In this document: positions 1-6,109 of the stretch, one piece after another | Layout: each line of letters opens with the position of its first letter | Numbering within the stretch: position 1 is the stretch's first letter | Source of the DNA: an uncultured Intrasporangium sp. | GTDB lineage: Bacteria > Actinomycetota > Actinomycetes > Actinomycetales > Dermatophilaceae | Length of the DNA: 7,215 bases | Direction: 5' to 3' | Assembly (NCBI GenBank): GCA_937873285.1 | Contig: CALMNV010000258.1 | Span: 1-7,215, forward strand | Position numbers and translations under genes: made by a program | The notes under the pieces: model-generated | Told to the model about the DNA's origin: nothing | The model's input: only the letters and a program-made list of their open reading frames with translations | Databases searched by the model: none

Positions 1-2068
1 CGTGCTCCGGCCCGGCGGCGACCAGCCCGGCGAAGAAGCGCTCGACGTAGGCCAGGGTCTTGGCGTCGAGGTCGTCCTCGCGGGCGTAGAGCTCGGTGCG
101 CAGCGGGTAGCGGCGCACGACCTCGCCGGAGGGCAGCGCGAGGTCGAGCTGCTTGCGGGCGTTGGGCTCGTAGTCGGTCTTGACCCGCGGCGCCTCCTCC
201 TGCTCGGGTCGCTCGTCGAAGTACTCCTGCAGCCACAGCTCGAGGTTGACCAGCCGCCAGAAGGTCATCGAGTCGACGTCGTTGGTGCCCTTGATCCACC
301 CCTCGAAGGCGTGCAGCACCTCGGTCTGCTCGAAGTAGGGGCGGCCGGCGAACGACTCGGAGAGGAAGATGCCGTAGAAGTGGTTCTTGAGGCGGACGAA
401 CCACTCGCCCTGCGGCGTCGTGAAGCCGATCTTGTTGCGCCGCCGGTTGATCGACTCGGGCAGCAGGTCACGGGTCGCGTCGCGCAGCACCCGCTTGTTC
501 CAGCCGTCCTTGATGATCGCCTCGTCGGAGAGGCCGAAGACGAACTTGACGACCTCCTTGTCGAGGAACGGCACGCGTCCCTCGAGCGAGAAGCGCATCG
601 TGTTCTTGTCCTCGTAGCGCAGCAGCGAGGGCAGCGACCCGACGAAGAGGTCCTCGATGAGCCGCTTCTTGAGGTTGCGGCCCTCGACGGCATACCGCTC
701 GGTGGCGTAGGTCGCCGCGAACTCGCGCCCGAGCAGCTGCGTGACCGGCACGTCCTTGCGCCCCCGCAGCTTCGCCTTGAGCTTGAAGCGGCCGAGCCGG
801 TAGAGCACGTCGAGCGACCTGCTCAGCTCGGCGGCCGCCTTGACCGCGCCCTGGGCGCGCAGCTGGCGCAGGTAGACGAAGTAGTAGGGGATGTAGCCGG
901 CCATCATCTCGTCGGCGCCCTGCCCGTCGAGCAGCACGGTGACATGCTTGGTCGCCTCGCGCATCACCTGGAACTGCGCGTAGGGGCCGGAGGAGATGAG
1001 CGGCTCCTCCTGGGTGCGCACGAAGTCGCGAAGGTCGGCCTTGAACTCGTCGGCCGTGGGCTTGACCTTGTGCGCCGCGACGTGGCCGCTGCAGATGTCG
1101 AGGACGGCGTCGACGTAGCGCTCCTCGTCGTTGATCGACCCGGGGAAGACTGCGGAGAAGGTGTTCTGCCGGGCGCCCACCGACTGGCTGGTCTGGTCAC
1201 CGTCGTCGATGAGCCGGTTGATGACCACGGCGACCGCCGAGCTGTCGAGGCCGCCGGACAGGGACGTGCCGACCGGCACCTCCGACTGCAGGCGCAGCCG
1301 GACCGCCTCGACGAGCCGCTCCCTGTACTCCGCGGCCGCCGCGGCGTCGTAGGGGCGCTGCTGCGTGGCGAGCTCGGCCAGCTCCTCGCGCAGGCGGGTG
1401 AACGGCCGCCGCTGCACGCCGTCGGCGTTGACCGTCATCACCTCCCCCGGCTCCAGCCGCTCGATGCCGTCGAAGAAGGTCTCCCGCCCGTCCTCGTGGA
1501 TGCGGAAGCGCAGGTAGCGGTAGATCGTGCGGTCGTTGGGCCGCTTGTCGTAGTGGCCGCTGGCGAGGATCGGCTTGATCTCGCTGGCGAAGAGCACCGC
1601 CTCGCCGGCCGCGCCCGAGCCGGGCACCCGGCACACGTAGAGCGGCTTGATCCCGAAGTGGTCTCGCGCCAGCGTCAGCGTGCTCGTCTCCCGGTCCCAG
1701 ATGGCGAGGCCGAACATGCCGTTGAAGCGGTCGAAGGCGTCGGCTCCCCACTCGGCGAACGCCTGCAGCACGACCTCGGTGTCGGAGTCGGTGGTGAACA
1801 CGCGCCCGGCGGCCTCGAGCTCCGCGCGAAGCGCGAGGTAGTTGTACACCTCGCCGTTGTAGGACAGCGTGTAGCGGCCGTCGGCCGTCGCCATCGGCTG
1901 TTGGCCGTGCGCGACGTCGATGATGGACAGGCGCCGGTGCGCGAGCCCGACGAGGCCGTCGGTGAAGGTGCCCTGCCCGTCCGGCCCACGGTGCGCCTGG
2001 CAGTCGTTCATCCGCCCCAGGAGCGCGTCGTCCGCCTCGAACCCGAAATATCCAGCGATGCCGCACAT
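1..2068 (-). CDS. asnB: Asparagine synthetase (glutamine-hydrolysing), AsnB-like, with extended C-terminus; 3' end outside window
   Basis: Predicted cytosolic amidotransferase that makes asparagine from aspartate, glutamine and ATP; AsnB relatives may amidate other carboxylates. The ATG at 2068 puts Cys2 directly after Met, as class II glutaminases require. The N-terminal Ntn glutaminase (about 1-190) shows Cys2, HRGPDG (26-31), RRLSIID with Arg46, NGE with Asn71 and Asp96. The synthetase domain shows the PP-loop SGGLDS (271-276), GQGADEMM (382-389), EGRVPFLD (496-503) and KIGF (546-549). The usual AsnB core ends near WLQEYF (612-617), yet the frame stays open for 72 more codons to the window edge. 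That tail contains RRYPLRTELYAREDDLD (652-668), which resembles the start of CofE-like F420-0:gamma-glutamyl ligase domains (inference). No frameshift is visible. It lies 126 bases beyond guaA, probably with its own promoter. The family call is firm; the physiological substrate and the fusion are not. Confidence 0.93.
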   Translation of the reverse strand, partial: MCGIAGYFGFEADDALLGRMNDCQAHRGPDGQGTFTDGLVGLAHRRLSIIDVAHGQQPMATADGRYTLSYNGEVYNYLALRAELEAAGRVFTTDSDTEVVLQAFAEWGADAFDRFNGMFGLAIWDRETSTLTLARDHFGIKPLYVCRVPGSGAAGEAVLFASEIKPILASGHYDKRPNDRTIYRYLRFRIHEDGRETFFDGIERLEPGEVMTVNADGVQRRPFTRLREELAELATQQRPYDAAAAAEYRERLVEAVRLRLQSEVPVGTSLSGGLDSSAVAVVINRLIDDGDQTSQSVGARQNTFSAVFPGSINDEERYVDAVLDICSGHVAAHKVKPTADEFKADLRDFVRTQEEPLISSGPYAQFQVMREATKHVTVLLDGQGADEMMAGYIPYYFVYLRQLRAQGAVKAAAELSRSLDVLYRLGRFKLKAKLRGRKDVPVTQLLGREFAATYATERYAVEGRNLKKRLIEDLFVGSLPSLLRYEDKNTMRFSLEGRVPFLDKEVVKFVFGLSDEAIIKDGWNKRVLRDATRDLLPESINRRRNKIGFTTPQGEWFVRLKNHFYGIFLSESFAGRPYFEQTEVLHAFEGWIKGTNDVDSMTFWRLVNLELWLQEYFDERPEQEEAPRVKTDYEPNARKQLDLALPSGEVVRRYPLRTELYAREDDLDAKTLAYVERFFAGLVAAGPEH

Positions 2069-2086
2069 GCCGACAACCCTAATGTC
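2069..2086 (-). promoter_or_regulatory. Putative asnB promoter -10 element, possibly leaderless; alternative reading as an SD
   Basis: Read on the minus strand, TAGGGT (2081-2076) fits the actinobacterial -10 consensus TANNNT and ends 7 bases before the asnB ATG. That is the spacing at which transcription would begin at or next to the start codon, giving a leaderless mRNA, a common arrangement in actinobacteria. No TTGACA-like -35 is seen 16-18 bases further upstream. The same stretch holds AGGG (2080-2077), 8 bases from the ATG, which could instead be a modest Shine-Dalgarno of a longer transcript. The sequence alone does not decide between the two. Confidence 0.4.
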
Positions 2087-2103
2087 CGTATGCCGCCCGC
2101 CCT

Positions 2104-2123
2104 GCCGGGTGCCGCAGCCCGGC
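2104..2123 (-). terminator. GC-rich stem-loop in the guaA-asnB intergenic region, without T-tract
   Basis: The arms gccggg (2104-2109) and cccggc (2118-2123) form a perfect 6-bp GC stem, extendable by one T-G wobble, around a 6-base loop. It lies about 70 bases past the guaA stop, so it could terminate or attenuate the upstream operon. In the guaA direction no T-run follows, so it is not a classical intrinsic terminator, and GC-rich DNA makes such stems easily by chance. Nearby there is also a 10-base perfect palindrome (ctcccgggag, 2130-2139) and a second cccggg (2149-2154). A terminator role is weakly supported. Confidence 0.25.
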
Positions 2124-2194
2124 GACTGGCTCCCGGGAGGAAGCGGGGCCCGGGTGGTGAGCCGGTCGTCGGGGCCGCCCTGCGGATGGGGTCG

Positions 2195-3784
2195 TCACTC
2201 CCACTCGATGGTGCCGGGGGGCTTGCTCGTCACGTCGAGCACGACGCGGTTGACCTCAGGCACCTCGTTGGTGATGCGGGTCGAGACCCGGGCCAGCACG
2301 TCGTAGGGCACCCGCGCCCAGTCCGCCGTCATCGCGTCCTCGGAGGCCACCGGTCGCAGCACGACCGGATGACCGTAGGTGCGCCCGTCGCCCTGCACCC
2401 CGACGGAGCGCACGTCGGCGAGCAGCACGACGGGGCACTGCCAGATGTCCCGGTCGAGGCCGGCGCGGGTCAGCTCCTCCCGGGCGATGGCGTCGGCCCG
2501 ACGCAGCAGGTCCAGCCTCGCGGCGGTGACCTCGCCGATGATCCGGATGCCGAGGCCGGGCCCGGGGAAGGGCTGGCGCCACACGATGGCCTCGGGCACG
2601 CCGAGCTCGAGGCCCACCTGGCGCACCTCGTCCTTGAACAGCGTGCGCAGCGGCTCGACGAGCTTGAACTGCAGGTCCTCGGGCAGGCCACCGACGTTGT
2701 GGTGCGACTTGATGTTCGCGGCGCCGGTGCCGCCGCCCGACTCGACGACGTCGGGATAGAGGGTGCCCTGCACGAGGAACTCGACCGGATGGCCCTCCCG
2801 CGCGCCTGAGCCGACGATGTCGCGGGCCGCCTGCTCGAAGACCCGGATGAACTGCGTGCCGATGGCCTTGCGCTTGGCCTCCGGGTCGACGACTCCGGCG
2901 AGCGCCTCGAGGAACTGCTCCCGGGCGTCCACGACGACGAGGTCCACGCCGGTGGCGGCCACGAAGTCCTTCTCCACCTGCTCGGCCTCGCCCTCCCGGA
3001 GCAGCCCGTGGTCGACGAAGACGCAGGTGAGCTGGTCGCCGACGGCCTGCTGGACGAGGGCGGCGGCAACCGAGGAGTCGACCCCGCCGGACAGCGCGCA
3101 GAGCACCCGCGCCGAGCCGACCCGCTCGCGGATCGCGCCGACCAGCTCGTCGACGACGTTGGCGGCCGTCCAGTCCGACGAGATGCCCGCGCCCGTATGC
3201 AGGAAGCTCTCCAGCACCCGCTGCCCCTGCTCCGTGTGCAGCACCTCGGGGTGCCACTGCACGCCGTAGAGCCGGCGCTCGTCGTCCTCGAAGGCGGCGA
3301 CCGGCGTGCCGGCGGTGGAGGCGGTCACCCGGAAGCCCGGGGGGGCCACGGTGACGGAGTCACCGTGCGACATCCACACCACCTGGCGCTCCGGCTGGCC
3401 CGCGAAGAGGGTCGAGCCACCGGGGACGACGGCCGCGTCGGTCTGGCCGTACTCGCGCGCGCCGGTGTGCGAGACCGTGCCTCCCAGCGCCTGGGCCATG
3501 GCCTGGAAGCCGTAGCACATGCCGAAGACCGGCACTCCCGCGTCGAGCAGGGCCGGGTCGAGCGACGGAGCGCCCTCGGCATACACCGAGCTCGGTCCGC
3601 CGGAGAGGATGACCGCGGCCGGACGGCGGGCCAGCAGGTCGGCGACGGGCGTGGAGGAGGGCACCACCTCGGAGTAGACCCGAGCCTCGCGGACCCGTCG
3701 GGCGATGAGCTGGGCATACTGCGCGCCGTAGTCGACGACGAGGACGGGGTGGGCCTGCAGGTCGGTCGGGTGCGGCGCGCTCAC
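2195..3784 (-). CDS. guaA: GMP synthase (glutamine-hydrolysing)
   Basis: Catalyses the last step of GMP synthesis: XMP + glutamine + ATP gives GMP + glutamate + AMP + PPi, in the cytosol. The 529-residue length is normal for the family. The N-terminal class I glutaminase (about 13-200) has the nucleophile elbow GMCYG with Cys90 and the His178/Glu180 pair in WHPE. The ATP-pyrophosphatase domain follows with the PP-loop SGGVDSS (232-238). The C-terminal dimerisation and XMP-binding domain includes [12 protein letters not shown] (404-415) and ends in the family-typical PGTIEWE. The start is GTG at 3784: it overlaps the TGA of the upstream DUF3817 gene by 4 bases (GTGA), and only a weak AGAG lies 7 bases upstream, so translational coupling is likely. 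It is the last gene of the fbiC-guaB3-SURF1-DUF3817-guaA run. No catalytic residue is missing. Identification is very secure. Confidence 0.98.
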   Translation of the reverse strand: MSAPHPTDLQAHPVLVVDYGAQYAQLIARRVREARVYSEVVPSSTPVADLLARRPAAVILSGGPSSVYAEGAPSLDPALLDAGVPVFGMCYGFQAMAQALGGTVSHTGAREYGQTDAAVVPGGSTLFAGQPERQVVWMSHGDSVTVAPPGFRVTASTAGTPVAAFEDDERRLYGVQWHPEVLHTEQGQRVLESFLHTGAGISSDWTAANVVDELVGAIRERVGSARVLCALSGGVDSSVAAALVQQAVGDQLTCVFVDHGLLREGEAEQVEKDFVAATGVDLVVVDAREQFLEALAGVVDPEAKRKAIGTQFIRVFEQAARDIVGSGAREGHPVEFLVQGTLYPDVVESGGGTGAANIKSHHNVGGLPEDLQFKLVEPLRTLFKDEVRQVGLELGVPEAIVWRQPFPGPGLGIRIIGEVTAARLDLLRRADAIAREELTRAGLDRDIWQCPVVLLADVRSVGVQGDGRTYGHPVVLRPVASEDAMTADWARVPYDVLARVSTRITNEVPEVNRVVLDVTSKPPGTIEWE

Positions 3785-4161
3785 CGGCCAACTCTACCGG
3801 GCGGCGCCTGCGCCTCCTCGCGGCTCAGCAGCTCCTCGGTCTCGGCGGTGACCCGGCGCTCGGCGACCCAGGGCAGCAGCGGCACGAAGCCCGTGAGCAG
3901 GTGCAGCACGATCCGCTGGAGGCGCCACCCGGACTTGATCCCGAGGTTGGCGATCGCGGCGGCATACGCCATGTAGATGACGCCGTGGATCGGGCTCCAC
4001 ACCGCGGAGAAGCCGGGGCTCTTGGCAGGGCCGTACTTGACCGCCATCGCCGCGATGAGCACGAAGAGCGCGATGCCGGCGATGATCGCGGTCACCCGGT
4101 AGAAGCCGAGCGCGGAGCGCAGCGCCTTGGGGTGGGCCAGATGGCTCGGATACGTGCTCAC
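3781..4161 (-). CDS. DUF3817 family small integral membrane protein
   Basis: A 126-residue protein with three likely membrane segments, about 23-42, 56-75 and 83-101. The motif [10 protein letters not shown] (57-66), the charged WRLQR after segment two and the [10 protein letters not shown] end of segment three match what I know of the DUF3817 family, whose biochemical function is unknown. The tail is short, polar and probably cytoplasmic. I chose the GTG at 4161 because it overlaps the SURF1 TGA (GTGA, 4 bases), follows an AGAGG Shine-Dalgarno at 7 bases, and begins the protein just before the first membrane segment. The longer open frame to 4266 only adds residues read from inside the SURF1 gene. 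Its own TGA overlaps the guaA start. Its place between a SURF1 gene and guaA suggests co-translation rather than a shown functional link. It carries two GGCATAC-associated sites within or next to it (see findings). Confidence 0.87.
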   Translation of the reverse strand: MSTYPSHLAHPKALRSALGFYRVTAIIAGIALFVLIAAMAVKYGPAKSPGFSAVWSPIHGVIYMAYAAAIANLGIKSGWRLQRIVLHLLTGFVPLLPWVAERRVTAETEELLSREEAQAPPGRVGR

Positions 4162-4952
4162 GCGTGTGCCTCTTCCCTCGGGGCCACCGGCTCGAAGCGG
4201 TCCGGCGGCGAAACTCGGATCATCTTCCACCACATCCAGATCGCGAAGACGCCGAAGACCCACCACTGCACGGCGTATGCCGCGTTGCGCAGGTTGAGCG
4301 GCTGCCCCGGGTCCGGCGGTGGCACCCGGGAGAGCCCCGCCGGCGAGAGGGGCGTCACGCCGGCCGTCCCCACCGAGGACTCACCGGCCGCGAGCAGGAC
4401 GACGTTGTAGAGGTCACCGGGCCACTCGTTGACGAGCGCGGCCAGGTCCAGCGACGCGCGCCGCCCGGCCGGCAACGGGGTCGTGCCGGAGGTGGACGAC
4501 TCGCTGGGACCGAGGGTGCCGGCCACCTCGACCCGGCCGGGCGGCGGGGCGGGCGCCGTCGCGGGTGCACCGTCGACGAAGCCGCGCAGGATCACCACCG
4601 TGCCACCGGTGTCGGCGACGAGCGGGGTGACCACCCAGGACCCGGAGCGCCCGGCGAGCCGCCGGTCGACGACGAGGAACTGCCGGTCCGCGGCGTACGT
4701 GCCGGTCACGGTGACCGCACGGTTCGACAGCGCCGCGGTGAAGGCGGCATGCGGCGCCGTCACCTCCGACAGCGGTCGGGAGGGCTGGCTGGCCGCGGCC
4801 ACCACGCTCTCGCGCCGGCCGTCGTCGCGGGCCACGCCGAGCTGCCAGAGCCCGAGCAGCGTGGTCGCCGCCACCACCCCGAGCAGCACGGCGAACATGC
4901 CGAGCGCTCGCGCGTTGAGCAGGTCTCGGGACACTCCTCCAGCGTAGGTCAC
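4158..4952 (-). CDS. SURF1 family cytochrome oxidase assembly protein
   Basis: A membrane protein of the SURF1 family, whose members help assemble aa3-type cytochrome c oxidase, probably at the heme a insertion stage. With the longest start it has 264 residues, normal for actinobacterial members. The family layout is clear: an N-terminal membrane segment (about 17-38) ending in LGLWQ (33-37), an extracytoplasmic domain with VTGTY (82-86), FLVVDRR (92-98), GSWVVTPL (104-111) and VVILRGFVDG (119-128), and a C-terminal membrane segment (about 225-246) with AYAVQWWVFG. The start is uncertain: GTG 4952, 24 bases after the guaB3 stop, or in-frame GTG 4934. Neither has a well-spaced Shine-Dalgarno; GGAGGA (4940-4935) touches the second GTG directly. 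The stop overlaps the DUF3817 start by 4 bases. The family assignment is secure; the oxidase role is inherited from family knowledge. Confidence 0.9.
   Translation of the reverse strand: MTYAGGVSRDLLNARALGMFAVLLGVVAATTLLGLWQLGVARDDGRRESVVAAASQPSRPLSEVTAPHAAFTAALSNRAVTVTGTYAADRQFLVVDRRLAGRSGSWVVTPLVADTGGTVVILRGFVDGAPATAPAPPPGRVEVAGTLGPSESSTSGTTPLPAGRRASLDLAALVNEWPGDLYNVVLLAAGESSVGTAGVTPLSPAGLSRVPPPDPGQPLNLRNAAYAVQWWVFGVFAIWMWWKMIRVSPPDRFEPVAPREEAHA
4162..4180 (-). promoter_or_regulatory. Ribosome binding site that fixes the DUF3817 start
   Basis: The purine-rich run GAGGGAAGAGG (4179-4169) sits inside the last codons of the SURF1 gene, and its 3' end lies 7 bases before the GTG at 4161. Together with the GTGA overlap it favours this start over the longer frame reaching into SURF1. 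Confidence 0.6.
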
Positions 4953-4976
4953 CCGGACGAGCGCCCCGGACGGCCC

Positions 4977-6098
4977 TCAGCGGTCGGCATACGGTGCGAC
5001 GACGACCTCGACCCGCTGGAACTCCTTGACGTCGGAGTAGCCGGTCGTCGCCATCGCCCGGCGCAGGGCGCCCACGATGTTGGTCGTGCCGTCGGCCTGC
5101 CGACCCGGGCCGAGCAGGATCTCCTGCAGGGACGCCTGCCCCCCGAGGGCGATCCGCTCGCCCCGCGGCAGCTGCTGGTGATGCGCCTCGGGGCCCCAGT
5201 GGTAGCCGCGGCCCGGGGCGTCGGTGGCTCGGGCGAGGGCGGCCCCGAGCATGACGGCGTCGGCGCCGCAGGCGATGGCCTTGACCACGTCGCCGGAGGT
5301 GCCGACCCCGCCGTCGGCGATGACATGCACGTAGCGGCCGCCCGACTCGTCGAGGTAGTCCCGGCGCGCCTCGGCGACGTCGGCGACGGCGGTGGCCATC
5401 GGCGCGTGGATCCCGAGGGTCGTGCGCGTCGTGTGCGCCGCGCCGCCCCCGAAGCCGACGAGCACCCCCGCCGCACCGGTGCGCATGAGGTGCAGCGCGG
5501 CGGGGTGGGTGGCCGCGCCGCCGACGATGACCGGCACGTCGAGCTCGTAGATGAAGCGGGTGAGGTTGAGCGGCTCGGCCCGCCCGGAGACGTGCTCGGC
5601 CGACACGGTGGTGCCCCGGATGACGAAGAGGTCGACGCCGGCGTCGACGACCGTCTTCCAGTACTGCTGGGTGCGCTGCGGGGAGAGCGCGCCGGCCACC
5701 GTGACGCCGGCCGCCCGCAGCTCCCGCAGCCGCTCGGTGATGAGCTCGGGCTTGATCGGCTCGGCATAGATCGCCTGCATCCGCGGGGTCGCGAGGGCCG
5801 GGTCGAGGGAGGCGATCTCGGCGAGGAGTGGCATCGGGTCCTCGTAACGGGTCCACAGCCCTTCGAGGTCGAGCACCGGCAGGGCGCCGAGCCGGCCGAG
5901 GCCGATGGCGGTGTCGGGCGAGATGACGGAGTCCATCGGCGCGCCCATGACCGGGATGTCGAAGTGGTAGGCGTCGATCTGCCAGCCGACCGAGACCTCC
6001 TCCGGGTCCCTGGTGCGCCGGGACGGCACGACCGCGATGTCGTCGAAGGAGTAGGCGCGGCGCCCGCGTTTGCCTCGGCCAATCTCGGTCTCGGTCAC
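4977..6098 (-). CDS. guaB3: GuaB3 family IMP dehydrogenase-related protein (no CBS domains, no catalytic Cys)
   Basis: A 373-residue TIM-barrel protein of the IMP dehydrogenase/GMP reductase superfamily, GuaB3 subgroup. Visible family features are YSFDDIAVVPSRRTRD (16-31), PVMGAPMDSV (49-58), the loop VGFGGGAAHTTR (214-225), ADGGVGTSGD (261-270) for phosphate binding, ACGADAVMLG (276-285) and LRRAMATTGY (345-354). The CBS pair of GuaB is absent, as expected for GuaB3. In true IMP dehydrogenases the active-site loop carries a cysteine (ICTTR type); here that place reads AAHTTR, and the only cysteine in the protein is Cys277, outside the loop. I recall cysteine-less loops as usual in actinobacterial GuaB3, so IMP oxidation cannot be assumed. 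The start is GTG at 6098, 9 bases after the fbiC stop, with AGGA at 7 bases. The family is secure; the reaction is open. Confidence 0.92.
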   Translation of the reverse strand: MTETEIGRGKRGRRAYSFDDIAVVPSRRTRDPEEVSVGWQIDAYHFDIPVMGAPMDSVISPDTAIGLGRLGALPVLDLEGLWTRYEDPMPLLAEIASLDPALATPRMQAIYAEPIKPELITERLRELRAAGVTVAGALSPQRTQQYWKTVVDAGVDLFVIRGTTVSAEHVSGRAEPLNLTRFIYELDVPVIVGGAATHPAALHLMRTGAAGVLVGFGGGAAHTTRTTLGIHAPMATAVADVAEARRDYLDESGGRYVHVIADGGVGTSGDVVKAIACGADAVMLGAALARATDAPGRGYHWGPEAHHQQLPRGERIALGGQASLQEILLGPGRQADGTTNIVGALRRAMATTGYSDVKEFQRVEVVVAPYADR

Positions 6099-6109
6099 CG
6101 GCCGATCCT
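6099..6109 (-). promoter_or_regulatory. Ribosome binding site of guaB3 overlapping the fbiC stop codon
   Basis: AGGA (6109-6106) shares its first two bases with the TAG stop of fbiC and lies 7 bases before the guaB3 GTG. This supports the GTG at 6098 and suggests that ribosomes ending fbiC can re-initiate on guaB3. Confidence 0.55.

Noticed and set aside
2130..2154. Palindrome ctcccgggag and a second cccggg as a possible operator
   Set aside because: Short GC-only palindromes are expected by chance at this base composition, and there is no matching site elsewhere in an upstream position.
2..2809. 935-codon open frame on the plus strand, opposite asnB and the end of guaA
   Set aside because: Its translation has no recognisable domain and is full of Gly, Arg, Val and Leu low-complexity runs. 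It is explained by the GC-rich third positions of the minus-strand genes, which remove stops from the opposite frame.
4162..4266. Longer start for the DUF3817 protein, with 35 extra residues
   Set aside because: The extra residues are read inside the SURF1 gene, show no family match, and the GTG at 4161 has both an SD and the GTGA overlap.
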